DNA of 64,000 nt from Bacteroidales bacterium (GCA_017616775.1 JAFZXM010000007.1:1-64000); one strand, 5' to 3'. Counted from the first letter of the stretch, positions 47,665 through 57,992 are shown. Notes: generated by a model from the letters alone, not told the origin. Translations and numbers: made by a program.

Positions 47665-47672
47665 TAACTTTG
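47665..47672 (+). promoter_or_regulatory. Promoter -7 box of serC-serA
   Basis: TAACTTTG followed by CACAATC, 51 bases before the serC start. Confidence 0.55.
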
Positions 47673-47723
47673 CACAATCAAAAAGCATAAAATAAACATA
47701 ATCATAATTTAAAATAACAAGAA

Positions 47724-48839
47724 ATGAAAACAGCTTATAACTTTAACGCAGGTCCATGCGTTTTACCGAAACAAGCCATTGAAAACACTATCAAGGCTCT
47801 TTACGATTTTGACAACACCGGTATCGGTATCGCTGAAATCAGCCACCGCACACCCGGTTGGGAAAAACTGATGGCCGACACCCGTCAATTATGGCGTGAT
47901 TTGCTGAACATTCCTGCCGAATACGAAGTTCTTTTCCTCGGTGGTGGTGCCAGCACACAATTTTTCACCGTTCCGGCCAACCTTTTGAACAAAAAAGCCG
48001 CTTATTTGCAAACCGGTGTTTGGGCAAAAAAAGCTGCCAAAGAAGCAAAATTGTTCGGAGAAACCGTTATAGTAGCCTCCAGTGAAGACAAAACCTATAC
48101 TTACATTCCTAAAGGATGGACAGTTCCTGCCGATGCTGACTATTTCCACATCACCACCAACAACACCATTTACGGTACCGAAATCCGTCGTGATATGGAT
48201 GCCGGCGAAATCAACAACGTAATGTTGGTGGCAGACATGAGCTCCGACATCATGAGCCGTCCTGTAGATGTTAAAAAATATGGTTTGATTTACGCAGGTG
48301 CACAAAAGAACGTAGGTCCTGCCGGTGTTACCGTAGTTATTGTCAAGAAAGATATCCTGGGCAAAATTACCGACCGTCAATATATGAACCCGCTTCCGAC
48401 CATGGTTGACTATCGCACCCACGCTGCAGAAGAAGCCAAGAATATCAGTATGTTCAACACTCCTCCTGTACTCAACATTTATATGATGTACGAAACATTG
48501 AAATGGGTGAAAGAAACGATAGGTGGCGTTGAAGCAATGAATAAAATCAATGTCAAGAAGTCCAACCTGCTTTATGAAGAAATTGAACGTAACAGCATGT
48601 TCATAGGCACTGCTGAAAAAGACAGCCGCTCTATCATGAACCACTGCTTTGTGATGGCTCCGGGTTACGAAGACAAACAAGATGCATTCATGGCATTTGC
48701 CAAAGAACGCGGTATGGTCGGCATCAAAGGTCACCGTTCTGTCGGCGGTTTCCGTGCTTCTTTATACAATGCTTGCCCGATAGAAGCTGTTGAAGCTCTT
48801 GTTCAATGTATGCAAGATTTCGAAAAAGCTAACAAATAA
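47724..48839 (+). CDS. serC: Phosphoserine aminotransferase
   Basis: A 371-residue PLP enzyme that makes 3-phosphoserine from 3-phosphohydroxypyruvate and glutamate. It opens [16 protein letters not shown], has [21 protein letters not shown] and the PLP lysine at K195 in [12 protein letters not shown]. The end [18 protein letters not shown] is typical. The next gene, serA, supplies the preceding pathway step, so this is a serine-synthesis operon. Confidence 0.96.
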   Translation: MKTAYNFNAGPCVLPKQAIENTIKALYDFDNTGIGIAEISHRTPGWEKLMADTRQLWRDLLNIPAEYEVLFLGGGASTQFFTVPANLLNKKAAYLQTGVWAKKAAKEAKLFGETVIVASSEDKTYTYIPKGWTVPADADYFHITTNNTIYGTEIRRDMDAGEINNVMLVADMSSDIMSRPVDVKKYGLIYAGAQKNVGPAGVTVVIVKKDILGKITDRQYMNPLPTMVDYRTHAAEEAKNISMFNTPPVLNIYMMYETLKWVKETIGGVEAMNKINVKKSNLLYEEIERNSMFIGTAEKDSRSIMNHCFVMAPGYEDKQDAFMAFAKERGMVGIKGHRSVGGFRASLYNACPIEAVEALVQCMQDFEKANK

Positions 48840-48952
48840 GATGAATCGGTTTTATGGATTTCCTTATTGATTGTATCGGATATGCAATCGGAGATTTTTT
48901 CTCAGAAGGTATCCATAAACTATTAAACAAAAAAACAATAAAAAGTAAAACA

Positions 48953-49873
48953 ATGAAAGTATTAATAGCAACAGAAAAACCTTTCGCCAAAGTAGCCGTT
49001 GACGGCATTCGTGAAGTGGTTGAAAAAAACGGTTATCAACTCGCTCTTTTAGAGAAATACACCGATGTAAACGAATTGTATGCCGCCGTAGCGGACGCTG
49101 ACGCACTTATAGTTCGTTCCGACAAAGTGACTAAAGAAGTGATTGAACATGCCAAAAACTTAAAAATAGTGGTTCGCGCAGGTGCCGGTTTTGACAATTT
49201 GGACCTTGAAGCATGCACCGCCCGCAATATCGTTGCCATGAACACTCCGGGACAAAACTCCAACGCTGTGGCAGAATTGGTAATGGGTATGTTGGTATAT
49301 GCCGTTCGTAATTTCTACAATGGCAAATCCGGCAGTGAATTGATGGGTAAAAAATTAGGTTTGTTGGCTTTTGGCAATGTAGGTCGCAATGTGGCCCGTA
49401 TTGCTAAAGGTTTCGGCATGGAAGTGTATGCATTTGACGAATTCCTAAGCAAAGAACAAATAGAAAACGGCGGTTTGGCAAAAGCCGTTGCCAATCGTGA
49501 TGCCTTATTTGAAACATGCGATATTGTTTCATTACATATTCCTGCAACAGCAGAAACAAAAAACAGCATCAACTACGATGTGGTCGGTAAAATGAGAAAA
49601 GGCGGCATTTTAGTCAATACTGCCAGAAAAGAAGTGATAGACGAAGCCGGTTTGTTGAAACTTATGGCAGAACGTACCGATTTGAAATATGTTACCGACA
49701 TCATGCCGGATGCCGATGCCGATTTCAAAGCATTTGAAGGCCGCTACTTCGCAACACCCAAGAAAATGGGTGCCCAAACCGAAGAAGCCAATATCAATGC
49801 AGGTATTGCTGCCGCCAACCAAATTGCTGATTTCTTCAAAACAGGAAACAAAAAATTCCAAGTCAACAAATAA
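48953..49873 (+). CDS. serA: D-3-phosphoglycerate dehydrogenase
   Basis: A 306-residue NAD-dependent dehydrogenase, first step of serine synthesis. I start at 48953 (MKVLIATEKPFAKVAVDG); the frame opens 33 codons earlier, but that part (MDFLIDCIGYAIGD) has no family resemblance. The NAD-binding loop is LAFGNVGRNVARIAK. Catalytic Arg lies in VRAGAGFDNL-VNTARKE and Glu in TARKEVIDEAGL. The usual catalytic His motif PHIGA is replaced by PKKMGAQTEEA, as in other Bacteroidota SerA. No ACT domain, so feedback by serine is not expected. A terminator follows. Confidence 0.92.
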   Translation: MKVLIATEKPFAKVAVDGIREVVEKNGYQLALLEKYTDVNELYAAVADADALIVRSDKVTKEVIEHAKNLKIVVRAGAGFDNLDLEACTARNIVAMNTPGQNSNAVAELVMGMLVYAVRNFYNGKSGSELMGKKLGLLAFGNVGRNVARIAKGFGMEVYAFDEFLSKEQIENGGLAKAVANRDALFETCDIVSLHIPATAETKNSINYDVVGKMRKGGILVNTARKEVIDEAGLLKLMAERTDLKYVTDIMPDADADFKAFEGRYFATPKKMGAQTEEANINAGIAAANQIADFFKTGNKKFQVNK

Positions 49874-49893
49874 CAGTTGCCGGATTTTAACTT

Positions 49894-49923
49894 AAAAGAG
49901 CATTCTTACGAATGCTCTTTTTT
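49894..49923 (+). terminator. Rho-independent terminator after serA
   Basis: AAAAGAGCATTC (49894-49905) pairs with GAATGCTCTTTT (49910-49921) around TTAC, with more T after it. Confidence 0.92.
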
Positions 49924-50103
49924 ATTTTCTGCTCTCCGGCAAAAACGGTTTTGATGCTATTTTCTTTGTCTGTATCCCCGTTACTTTATAAGCAATGTGA
50001 TAAGGATTTAAAAATTTCCCCTCTTTTATCAAATTATAAAAATCCTTCCTCAAAAAACAGCGAAAAATGTAGAACGAAGCACACTGTATATTGAAAAAAA
50101 TTG

Positions 50104-50111
50104 TATTTTTG
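50104..50111 (+). promoter_or_regulatory. Promoter -7 box of the T9SS beta-helix gene
   Basis: TATTTTTG followed by CAGCG, about 104 bases before the start at 50215. Confidence 0.5.
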
Positions 50112-50214
50112 CAGCGTAGTTCTGACGAATTATGTTTAACGGACTTCGGCAGATTCGGAGGAATTGCTAATAAATGGTAAAACTAGAAGTCTATTTAACA
50201 AAAAATCATACCTT

Positions 50215-52326
50215 ATGAAACGTATTCTCACAATTTTAGCAGTGTTTTTTGTAGCGGGAATTTTCACCGCCAAGGCACAAAGCCCGAGCGACTCATCGTA
50301 TGTCCGCGACTTGAATTACGTATTTTTCAACATGAGCAGTCTGCCCAACTCGATTACGGACAGCCTTGCCAACGGCAGCAAAATCCTCAAGGACCTGCGT
50401 CCGGACATGCGAGGTAAAGGCTACGCCATCACAATGACGACCAATACCTATTTGGACATACAGTTAGTGTCCGGCAATTGGGACGCCTTCCTCTATCTGC
50501 TTGACGCTAATTTTGAAAAAATAGATTCCAATGATGATTGGAAAGGGTCATCCTATGGTAGCCGTGTTACACACGAGGTAGCCGCAGGACAATACTATAT
50601 AATTGTTTCCGAGTACAGCAGTTCTACCAACAACCGCCCGTACACCCTTACTGTGGACACTATCTCCATAATCCACTTTAACCAACTTACATATACACCT
50701 GTATCGTTGCCTGTTTTTATACAAGACACCTTTAGAACCGAAGATCCCGACATACTTATCCCCAACTATTCGTATTCGTTAAAAGCCAAGGGATACTCTT
50801 TCCAAGGAACTCAGGGCAAATTATTCACCATTGACGAAGACAGCACATATGGCATTTATCATCGCGTTCTTGTTGACAACAACTACAATGAAATACAATT
50901 TAGTGAAGCTGCGAAACTGCCCTATACCGGCACCTATTATCTTGTGCTATTCACCCTAGAAACTCCGAAACCTTTCACCATAAAGGCAGAACAGATAGAC
51001 CTGCCCACCATATATGTGGACGGCGTTAACGGGGACGACAGCCGCAATGGTCTCACCGCCGGCACGGCAATAAAAACCCTCGACACCGCCATGGCCCGCA
51101 CCAATGGTATTGGTAAATACCTCCTCACGGACGACTACACGTTCAACAACCAATATACATTGTATGTAACTTATGCCGAGATTTACCCCTACGGAAAAGA
51201 CATTAACCTGAAAATAGCTTGCAACAACTATCATGATATCTTAGGGGCATGGCCGGGCACACTGATTTTTGGAGAACAAGGAAGTGACTACTATTTTATT
51301 TTGGATAGCAACAGCAACCAAAAATTTGATGATTTCTTCGATGCCGATGATTATGGTTCCATACTTGAGGTGAACAACCTGAAAGTGCGTAACAGCTACA
51401 TCCCCTCGGAATTTATTTATGGCGACGAGGTGGTACTTCGCAACTGCGAATTCACCAACGACACAATAGAAGGATATTTTATAGGGATATATGAAGACGC
51501 ATACAACTCAGTAAAATTTATCAACTGTACAATATCGCAAAATATATTCTATGATAAGTTCATCTACCAAGATTACGAATCGATGAAAGTAACCATGGAA
51601 AACACCATCATTTCGGGCAACACTTTCCATTATTATGATCCGGTTGAATTCAATAGAGCAACCATCAACCTTACCAGCGGCAACTGGCGTAACAACACTC
51701 TTTCAGCTAACTTTTACTACAATGGCAATCCTAACCTAAGCGCACAAAATTGCGCAGGTATATGGGCCAACAACGGCACCGTCATCAACATCGGAGCAGG
51801 ATTCACCATGGATGTAAACAACTATCTCTGCCTTGACTCCTCTTCAATCATCAACGTCACCAGTAAACTCACCGCTTCTGTTGTGGCACAAGTTTACCCC
51901 TGCAAACACGATGGAAGTGACGATAAATTCTACGGCGACTACTATGAAGGTCGTGCCTTGCTCACCGGATCGGCAGTAGCCTCTAACTTCCGTAAATTCA
52001 CCGTGGCACAGGCAGACAACAGCTCCTTGTGGTACCTGCACCGCGACGGCAAAATATACACAGAACCTGTTGGCATTGCTCAAACCGAAATCTCCGAAAT
52101 ACGTATGTATCCTAATCCTGCTGCAGACAGGGTTACCATTGACCTACAAAACACTAATGCAGACATCATCCGCATGGTGGACGTGACCGGCAGAACTGTG
52201 CTAATGAAAGCTGTGGAAAGTCAATATGAGATGATAGACTTAAGCAATCTTGCCAATGGCATGTACTTTGTTCAGATATGCAACAACGGCAAAGTAACAG
52301 CCACACGGAAACTGATGAAGAATTAA
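50215..52326 (+). CDS. T9SS-secreted protein with PPC-like and parallel beta-helix domains
   Basis: A 703-residue protein from the start MKRILTILAVFFVAGIFTAKAQ, a clear signal peptide (the frame opens 17 codons earlier). Two bacterial pre-peptidase C-terminal-like domains occupy about 30-260 (TYLDIQLVSGNWDAFLYLLD, QYYIIVSEYSS). From about 275, VDGVNGDDSRNGLTAGTAIKTL opens a right-handed parallel beta-helix of the DUF1565 type, running to about 600. The C-terminal 80 residues are a type A T9SS sorting domain (IRMYPNPAADRVTIDL, VDVTGRTVLM, LANGMYFVQI). It may bind or process surface polysaccharide; no catalytic residues are evident. Confidence 0.87.
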   Translation: MKRILTILAVFFVAGIFTAKAQSPSDSSYVRDLNYVFFNMSSLPNSITDSLANGSKILKDLRPDMRGKGYAITMTTNTYLDIQLVSGNWDAFLYLLDANFEKIDSNDDWKGSSYGSRVTHEVAAGQYYIIVSEYSSSTNNRPYTLTVDTISIIHFNQLTYTPVSLPVFIQDTFRTEDPDILIPNYSYSLKAKGYSFQGTQGKLFTIDEDSTYGIYHRVLVDNNYNEIQFSEAAKLPYTGTYYLVLFTLETPKPFTIKAEQIDLPTIYVDGVNGDDSRNGLTAGTAIKTLDTAMARTNGIGKYLLTDDYTFNNQYTLYVTYAEIYPYGKDINLKIACNNYHDILGAWPGTLIFGEQGSDYYFILDSNSNQKFDDFFDADDYGSILEVNNLKVRNSYIPSEFIYGDEVVLRNCEFTNDTIEGYFIGIYEDAYNSVKFINCTISQNIFYDKFIYQDYESMKVTMENTIISGNTFHYYDPVEFNRATINLTSGNWRNNTLSANFYYNGNPNLSAQNCAGIWANNGTVINIGAGFTMDVNNYLCLDSSSIINVTSKLTASVVAQVYPCKHDGSDDKFYGDYYEGRALLTGSAVASNFRKFTVAQADNSSLWYLHRDGKIYTEPVGIAQTEISEIRMYPNPAADRVTIDLQNTNADIIRMVDVTGRTVLMKAVESQYEMIDLSNLANGMYFVQICNNGKVTATRKLMKN

Positions 52327-52404
52327 TAGAGAATTCGGGCTAGGGTTTCGGGGCTTCAACAAAATCGGCTTCGACAAGCTCAGCCGCAAGGTTTCGATAA
52401 TTGG

Positions 52405-52439
52405 ATACGGGCTGCGAAAAAATCGCAGCCCGTATTTTT
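52405..52439 (+). terminator. Rho-independent terminator after the beta-helix gene
   Basis: ATACGGGCTGCGA (52405-52417) pairs with TCGCAGCCCGTAT (52423-52435) around AAAAA, then TTTT. A perfect 13-bp stem. Confidence 0.92.
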
Positions 52440-52677
52440 ATTGCCTGAAACACCTCACCTACTTGGTCTGCTACGTCTCTATAGTTTGAAAATCAGACTA
52501 TTGTTTTTTTATCACACATCAACAATTACACAAGTTTTACCCAATTGTTGACACTTCACAAGTATAAGCTTTTATTTAGTGTTGGTATCGCTATATCGTT
52601 TTACAATCGTTTTAACACGATAATTTTTTCGCCTGTATTAATTACAATATTATTAAATTGCATTTTGCAACCGCTCA

Positions 52678-52714
52678 AAAAAAAAGCGGGCGGCGATGCC
52701 GCCCGTTTTTTTTT
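52678..52714 (-). terminator. Terminator after purC (bidirectional shape)
   Basis: CGGGCGGC (52687-52694) pairs with GCCGCCCG (52698-52705), flanked by A8-9 on the left and T9 on the right. It lies 90 bases past the purC stop. Confidence 0.8.
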
Positions 52715-52803
52715 GTTTGCTACGGAATGACTATCATTTTGTTCATGCATACGCCTATAGCAGAAGCATGTCTAAGCCGAACAAAGCAGCGGAAAAAACG
52801 CCC

Positions 52804-53763
52804 TTACCGTTTGCCCAATTCGGCCAAACAAGCTCTCACATTGTCCTCCACCCGTTTCAACACATTCGAAGTGTCTTCTTTGATGAAGGTTTCGCCTGTA
52901 ATATGTTCGTACAATTCTATATACCGGTCGGAAATACTATTCACCTTTTCTTCGGTCATTTCAGGCACCTGCTGTCCTTCTTTGCCTTGGAATCCGTTTT
53001 CCATCAACCATTCACGCACAAATTCTTTGGAGAGCTGTTTTTGGGCTTCGCCTTTGTCAAAACGCTCCTGATATCCGTCAGCATAAAAATAACGGGAAGA
53101 ATCGGGTGTGTGTATCTCATCTATCAGATATATCTTGCCGTCTTTTTTACCGAATTCATATTTGGTATCCACTAAAATAAGTCCTTGACGGGCGGCTATT
53201 TCCGTTCCTCTTTGGAATAATTGCATGGCATATTGTTCCAATATTGCATAATCCTCTGCCGAAACTATACCGCGGCTGATGATTTCCTCTTTGGAAATAT
53301 CTTCATCATGCCCTTCTGCAGCTTTGGTGGTAGGTGTAATAATGGGTTGAGGAAACTTTTGATGCTCACGCATGCCTTCGGGTATGGTAACTCCGCATAT
53401 CACATGCTGTCCGCTTTTATATGTGCGCCATGAACTGCCGGTAAGATATCCCCTCACTATCATTTCAACGGCAAAAGGCTCGCATTTATGACCTACGGTA
53501 ACCATGGGATCCGGAGTAGCTATCTTCCAATTGGGACATATGTCTGCCGTCAAATCCAAAAATCGGGAAGCAATTTGATTCAACACCTGCCCTTTATAAG
53601 GTATGGCTTTGGGTAAAACCACATCAAATGCCGATATCCTGTCGGTAGCCACCATTACCAATATGTTATCGTTGATACTATACACATCTCTGACCTTACC
53701 TTTATAAAATCCGGTCTGTCCTGAAAAATTGAATGCTGTTTTTAAAATTACATTATCCATCAT
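52804..53763 (-). CDS. purC: Phosphoribosylaminoimidazole-succinocarboxamide synthase
   Basis: A 319-residue SAICAR synthetase that joins CAIR and aspartate in purine synthesis. It opens with [13 protein letters not shown] and [21 protein letters not shown] and carries [17 protein letters not shown] and [20 protein letters not shown] leading extra Met (MMDN) leaves the start uncertain by one codon. It is the last gene of the minus-strand unit with the HU/SPOR gene, kdsB and the nucleoside kinase. Confidence 0.95.
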   Translation of the reverse strand: MMDNVILKTAFNFSGQTGFYKGKVRDVYSINDNILVMVATDRISAFDVVLPKAIPYKGQVLNQIASRFLDLTADICPNWKIATPDPMVTVGHKCEPFAVEMIVRGYLTGSSWRTYKSGQHVICGVTIPEGMREHQKFPQPIITPTTKAAEGHDEDISKEEIISRGIVSAEDYAILEQYAMQLFQRGTEIAARQGLILVDTKYEFGKKDGKIYLIDEIHTPDSSRYFYADGYQERFDKGEAQKQLSKEFVREWLMENGFQGKEGQQVPEMTEEKVNSISDRYIELYEHITGETFIKEDTSNVLKRVEDNVRACLAELGKR

Positions 53764-53782
53764 TATATGTATTTTCTTTAAA

Positions 53783-55000
53783 TTATTTCTTTAAAATCCA
53801 ACCTTTAATTCCTTCGTTTACAATCTTTTGTTGAGCCTCCTGCTGACTATACGGACCTATACCCACCATATACAAATTACTTGATTTGCCTTGACCCAAA
53901 TGACATATATCCGCATATTGTCCGCTTTTATTTTTCAAAAACGATTCAGCATTGCTTTCACTTTTGAAACTGCCCAAAACTATATAATATCCTTCCGTGG
54001 ATGCTGTAGCATCAGCCTTCACTTTTTCGCTTGCATTATCCTTGGAAGTGCTCTCCCCTGCTTTTTGAGCGGCATTTATCTGATTTTCTTTATTTGATGC
54101 TATTTTATCCGTTTGAGCAGACGATGCGGACAACTCGGTGTTGATGGTTTGAACTGTTTGGTATTGACTGACGGGCTCCAATTGTAAATTTTGCGTTTCC
54201 TGAGCCGTTTGTTTGGAAATATCATCATGATTATCAGATATATATACCGTTGTATTTTCTATAAAATTTTCATCCACCATACTCGGTTCATCCGATATGT
54301 TGCTTTCCGAACCTGTTTCTGCAAATATGGACGGCAGCAATTCTTCCTCTTCCTGATGGGAAGACGGCAATATCCGCTCTATGGTTCTTTCTATTTTTTG
54401 CTTGTATTTCAATATTGTTTGGGGAGATTGAATATATAATACCCCCATAAGCAGCACCAATAATGTCAATATGGCCAAAATTATCAGCAAGGCTGACAAG
54501 TAATGCGATTTTTTCCCTTTGTTTTCGAGTGCTTTGTTTGTATCTGCAGCCAAATGTTCTTTGGGTGAATCTGTTTGTGTATCTGTTTTTGATTGAGGAA
54601 TTTCAAAATTTTCCATACCGAAACTCTCGGGAGAAAAATCAGGGTCGAGCATAGGTTCAAATTCCATTTTTCCTATGCCGTTGTTAATAAATTGTCCTAT
54701 GCTTCCGAATGTATATGTTTTCCCTTGTGCCAATGTTGCTTTCACTTCCCCTACAAATGCATCTATGCGTTGTTGTGTTTCTTTTTCATCCGCCTGCCAT
54801 TCTTGCATTGCATAAGCAATGAAATCAGAAGTGGTTTCAACATCTTCATTGACAGTTAAATTAACATAATATCCCGGCACGGTAAATGTACGCAGTACAG
54901 GATGCAATTGAGAGGGTTGATATTCCACTTTCCAATTTCCCATACCGTGTATGGCCAATTCGGAATGTGTCAACAAGTAGGTTTTTATGATATTATACAT
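53783..55000 (-). CDS. HU-CCDC81 and SPOR domain membrane protein
   Basis: A 405-residue protein. The N-terminal about 110 residues match the Bacteroidota HU-CCDC81 domain ([46 protein letters not shown]). One membrane segment follows ([24 protein letters not shown], residues about 166-190), then a long acidic, low-complexity periplasmic linker. A C-terminal SPOR domain ([39 protein letters not shown]) should bind denuded septal peptidoglycan. It may link a cytoplasmic partner to the division site; that is inference. It lies 19 bases before purC. Confidence 0.87.
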   Translation of the reverse strand: MYNIIKTYLLTHSELAIHGMGNWKVEYQPSQLHPVLRTFTVPGYYVNLTVNEDVETTSDFIAYAMQEWQADEKETQQRIDAFVGEVKATLAQGKTYTFGSIGQFINNGIGKMEFEPMLDPDFSPESFGMENFEIPQSKTDTQTDSPKEHLAADTNKALENKGKKSHYLSALLIILAILTLLVLLMGVLYIQSPQTILKYKQKIERTIERILPSSHQEEEELLPSIFAETGSESNISDEPSMVDENFIENTTVYISDNHDDISKQTAQETQNLQLEPVSQYQTVQTINTELSASSAQTDKIASNKENQINAAQKAGESTSKDNASEKVKADATASTEGYYIVLGSFKSESNAESFLKNKSGQYADICHLGQGKSSNLYMVGIGPYSQQEAQQKIVNEGIKGWILKK

Positions 55001-55015
55001 ATTATTGTATTTATA

Positions 55016-55762
55016 TTACAAATTCATGGTCCGTAAATATTCCAAAGCTTTTTCCATGTCGGCGGGAGTGTCTATCCCTATCGATTGGCATGACGACACT
55101 TCGGTATGAATGGTAAAAGCGTTTTCCAACCAACGCAGTTGCTCCAGACTTTCTGCTTGTTCCAACGATGAGCTTGGCAATGATACTATTTGTTTCAAGG
55201 TGGACACCCTATATGCGTAAATGCCTATATGCTGATAAAACACAGGGGCTTCAATGGCGGTATTCCTTATATATGGTATAGGATACCGACTGAAATACAA
55301 TGCATTGTTATTAATATCCTTCACTACTTTCACCACATTGGGATTGTTGATGTCATCCTGATTGTCCAAGGGCTTTATCAAAGTGGCTATTTGAATGTCG
55401 GGATTGTCAAAACAAGTTGTCAAAGTTGCTATCTGCCGGGGTTGAATAAAAGGTTCGTCCCCTTGAATGTTGATGATTACATCATCCGGAGACAAATCCC
55501 GGATATGTTGTAATGCATCGGCGCATCTATCTGTTCCAGAGCGGTTTTCCGTGGAAGTCATCACCACATTGCCGCCAAATTGTTTTACCGCATTGTAAAT
55601 GCGTTCGTCATCAGTGGCCACACAAATATAGTGCAAAGCTTTTACCTTGCTTACCTGCCTGTACACCCGCTCTATCATGGTCATATCGCCAAGCATACAC
55701 AAAGGCTTGCCCGGAAAACGGGTGGATGCATATCGTGCAGGTATGATGCCTATGAAATTCAT
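55016..55762 (-). CDS. kdsB: 3-deoxy-manno-octulosonate cytidylyltransferase
   Basis: A 248-residue enzyme that activates Kdo as CMP-Kdo for lipopolysaccharide inner-core synthesis. The nucleotide-binding opening is IIPARYASTRFPGKPL, with INIQGDEPFI and YFSRYPIPYIR further on. Full length. It starts three bases after the deoxynucleoside kinase and ends 15 bases before the HU/SPOR gene. Confidence 0.95.
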   Translation of the reverse strand: MNFIGIIPARYASTRFPGKPLCMLGDMTMIERVYRQVSKVKALHYICVATDDERIYNAVKQFGGNVVMTSTENRSGTDRCADALQHIRDLSPDDVIINIQGDEPFIQPRQIATLTTCFDNPDIQIATLIKPLDNQDDINNPNVVKVVKDINNNALYFSRYPIPYIRNTAIEAPVFYQHIGIYAYRVSTLKQIVSLPSSSLEQAESLEQLRWLENAFTIHTEVSSCQSIGIDTPADMEKALEYLRTMNL

Positions 55763-55765
55763 ATG

Positions 55766-56434
55766 TTATTTTTTGCTTTTACGTTTGCCTTTTTGCGGTT
55801 CCGGCAATGTGATTTCTTTTCCCTGGAACAATCCGAAAAGTTCTGCATTCACTTGTTCCAGCACATGCCCGAAATCATCCTGATTTTCGGCAAAACGACA
55901 TTCGTCAGTATTAATAATCAACAATTTGCCTTTATATCCGGATATCCATTTTTCATAACGCTCATTTAAATTTTGCAGATAATCCAAACGGATGGTATTT
56001 TCATATTTACGACCTCTTTTTTGTATTTGGGACACCAAAGTGGAGGTGGATGCCCGCAGATATATCAACAAATCGGGTGGAGCTATCAAAGAATTGATAA
56101 GCTCAAACAATGAGATATAGTTTTCGTAATCACGGGAAGCCATCAGCCCCATATCGTGCAGGTTTGGTGCAAAAATATAGGCATCTTCAAATATGGTTCT
56201 GTCTTGTATCACATTTTTGTTTTGCTTTTGAATTTCCACCAATTGGCGGAACCTTGCATTCAAAAAGAATATCTGGATATTGAACGACCAGCGTTGCATA
56301 TCTTCGTAAAAACTCACTAAATACGGATTGTTCTCCGCACTTTCGTATTCAGCTGCCCAATTATAGTGTTTTGAGAGCATTTTGGTTAAAGTAGTTTTAC
56401 CCGATCCTATATTTCCTGCTATGGCTATATGCAT
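55766..56434 (-). CDS. Deoxynucleoside kinase
   Basis: A 222-residue kinase of the dNK/dGK/dCK family that phosphorylates salvage deoxynucleosides. P-loop GNIGSGKTT (residues 7-15), catalytic DRTIFEDAYIFA (DRS-like motif), and LIYLRAS before the lid arginines (QKRGRKYENTI). Substrate preference (dA, dG or dC) cannot be read. The C-terminal tail is basic (PQKGKRKSKK). First gene of the unit, with a promoter box TACCTTTG at 56469-56476. Confidence 0.88.
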   Translation of the reverse strand: MHIAIAGNIGSGKTTLTKMLSKHYNWAAEYESAENNPYLVSFYEDMQRWSFNIQIFFLNARFRQLVEIQKQNKNVIQDRTIFEDAYIFAPNLHDMGLMASRDYENYISLFELINSLIAPPDLLIYLRASTSTLVSQIQKRGRKYENTIRLDYLQNLNERYEKWISGYKGKLLIINTDECRFAENQDDFGHVLEQVNAELFGLFQGKEITLPEPQKGKRKSKK

Positions 56435-56468
56435 TTGTTTTATTTTTTATCATTAATATACAAACATA

Positions 56469-56476
56469 CAAAGGTA
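56469..56476 (-). promoter_or_regulatory. Promoter -7 box of the kinase-kdsB-SPOR-purC unit
   Basis: Minus-strand TACCTTTG followed by TATG, about 35 bases before the kinase start. Confidence 0.5.
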
Positions 56477-56588
56477 TTATTTTTTTAGGAATATTCCTAT
56501 TCCATTGCCATATTTTTTTCTTATTGTCCGCAAAAATACACAAACAATCATTTTGCTGCCCCCCGCCGACCTTTTCTTTTTTACAAGC

Positions 56589-56621
56589 CCCAAGGTGATA
56601 TAAAACACAAAATACCTTGGG
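56589..56621. promoter_or_regulatory. 8-bp inverted repeat in the gap between kinase and UDG genes
   Basis: CCCAAGGT (56589-56596) and ACCTTGGG (56614-56621) with a 17-base spacer. No T-run follows, so it may be an operator or a weak terminator for the UDG-family gene. Confidence 0.35.
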
Positions 56622-56707
56622 AATAGTATCCTTCCCCTTATACACCGGCGGCTTATGTTCCTGTAAAGCTCTATCCTTTTTTTATGATACTTTACGGCAA
56701 TGATTGA

Positions 56708-57361
56708 CTATTCCTTGCCGATTATCCCTATTTGTTCAAACAAATGTACGTAATAAGCTGTTTTTTGCTTTAACGGCATGGGATAGGCCCGCGATGTGGA
56801 CGGCATTCTCCATATTCGCAGCTTGCGGCCCGCTATCGGGCACTCATAGTATTTTCCCATTGCAGGAACGGCCACACCGTAATCTTCACTTAAAACGGAA
56901 AAACTTTTTTGACCCGTGCAGACAATGTCGCCACAGAGAGGAATACGGGACAATAAAGCGGGAATATCGGTTTTCTCCACTATTTCCAAATCCTTGTCCG
57001 AGGCATTGCCAGACAACCGCCTTACAGCGGTAGCAGTGTCGTAAAGACCTATCCCTTTTTCATGCAACAATGCCTCTATCTCTTTTTGATAAAACGATTT
57101 GTTTTTCTTGTCCACCAAACGTTGGCTGTCTGCAAAAAAGATGTCACCGAAAATAAGCCACATCTGGTTCGTTCTGTTGGGATAAAAAAAATCCATACTC
57201 CATCTTTTCCGCTGAGGGGGAAAACTGCCGAGCATCAGCAATCGCGTTCCCGAAGGAAGGAAAGGCGGCCATGGATGCCGCTCTGTTTCAATTGTATTTT
57301 CATTTTGCATAATACCATAACGCATAAAACCGTTTTTTATTGTATCTCCTGAATCCAACAA
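56708..57361 (-). CDS. Uracil-DNA glycosylase family protein
   Basis: Up to 217 residues; an ATG at 57310 (MQNENTIETERHPW) is an equally good start, giving 200. Motif 1 is LLMLGSFPP with RWSMDFFYPNRTNQMW just after it, the layout of hypoxanthine/uracil-DNA glycosylases that act on deaminated bases. Motif 2 is MPSTSRAYP. CTGQKSFSVL lies between. It is probably a base-excision repair enzyme. It diverges from the first PLD gene and marks the left edge of the accessory island. Confidence 0.75.
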   Translation of the reverse strand: MLDSGDTIKNGFMRYGIMQNENTIETERHPWPPFLPSGTRLLMLGSFPPQRKRWSMDFFYPNRTNQMWLIFGDIFFADSQRLVDKKNKSFYQKEIEALLHEKGIGLYDTATAVRRLSGNASDKDLEIVEKTDIPALLSRIPLCGDIVCTGQKSFSVLSEDYGVAVPAMGKYYECPIAGRKLRIWRMPSTSRAYPMPLKQKTAYYVHLFEQIGIIGKE

Positions 57362-57397
57362 ATAGATACAACTTTACTCCGGACAAAAACAGGATAA

Positions 57398-57430
57398 TCA
57401 CAATCATTTTTTATGTATCTTTGCGGATTG
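57398..57430 (+). promoter_or_regulatory. Promoter element B, copy 1 (PLD gene 1)
   Basis: A 33-bp block with TCACAATCATTTTTT, ATGTATCTTTGC and GGATTG; the -7 box TATCTTTG is at 57416-57423. It recurs at 59283 and 61389 with only one or two changes. The leader after it also matches copy 2 as far as the PLD start codon. Confidence 0.8.
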
Positions 57431-57479
57431 GAAGCCAAACCTTTTTTTTGGGAACAAACTGATAACACGGACCTGATTT

Positions 57480-57992
57480 ATGATACACCTCATCACCGAC
57501 ACCGCCCACTACTCCGCCGTGCTTAACCTCGCCATGAAGGCCAAACGCGATTTATGGATAGGCACTGCCGATATCAAAGACCTGTACGTGCTGCAGGGCT
57601 CAACCGAGAAGCCGTTTCTCGGCGTGCTGTCAGAGCTGCTCGGCAAGGGCGTGAATATCCGCCTGCTGCATGCCAAAGAACCGGGTCCGAACTTCCAAGC
57701 CGATTTCGACCGCTATCCCCGCCTTGTCCAAAGGCTGGAACGTTCCATGTGTCCGCGGGTGCATTTTAAAATTATCGTCATCGACCAAACTGTCTGCTAT
57801 GTCGGCAGCGCCAACCTCACCGGTGCCGGCATGGGCATGAAGTCACCCCGCCGCCGCAACTTTGAAGCCGGCATCCTCACCGACGAACCCGCCCTTGTCG
57901 CCGCCGCCATGGAAGAATTCGACAAAGTGTGGCGTGGAAGCGAATGCGATACCTGCCAACGCAAAAACCTTTGTCCTGACCCGATTTCATGA
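57480..57992 (+). CDS. Phospholipase D-like (HKD) family protein, copy 1
   Basis: A 170-residue single-HKD protein. The catalytic motif is HFKIIVID (HxKxxxxD) at about residues 97-104, followed by YVGSANLTGAG. A cysteine cluster near the end (CDTCQRKNLC) may hold zinc. With one HKD motif, it must dimerise, as bacterial nucleases of this superfamily do. Substrate is unknown, but DNA or RNA is more likely than lipid because it is small and lacks a signal peptide. It is about 89% identical to the copy at 59363 (about 19 of 170 residues differ). Its codon use is GC-richer than neighbouring genes. Confidence 0.85.
   Translation: MIHLITDTAHYSAVLNLAMKAKRDLWIGTADIKDLYVLQGSTEKPFLGVLSELLGKGVNIRLLHAKEPGPNFQADFDRYPRLVQRLERSMCPRVHFKIIVIDQTVCYVGSANLTGAGMGMKSPRRRNFEAGILTDEPALVAAAMEEFDKVWRGSECDTCQRKNLCPDPIS

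Larger units (their letters stand above)
52327..52803. other. Intergenic region between convergent genes: REP-like palindrome and two terminators
   Basis: Contains CGGCTTCGACAAGCTCAGCCG (52366-52386), an imperfect palindrome resembling the dispersed TTCGACAAGCTCAG elements of many bacteria, plus two terminators listed separately. The 150-base AT-rich part between them (52490-52670) shows no gene. Confidence 0.6.

Noticed and set aside
48854..48952. Longer N-terminus for SerA
   Set aside because: The extra 33 codons lack family similarity; MKVLIATEK is the standard start.
52658..53175. Plus-strand frames over purC
   Set aside because: Antisense shadows of purC that also run through its terminator.
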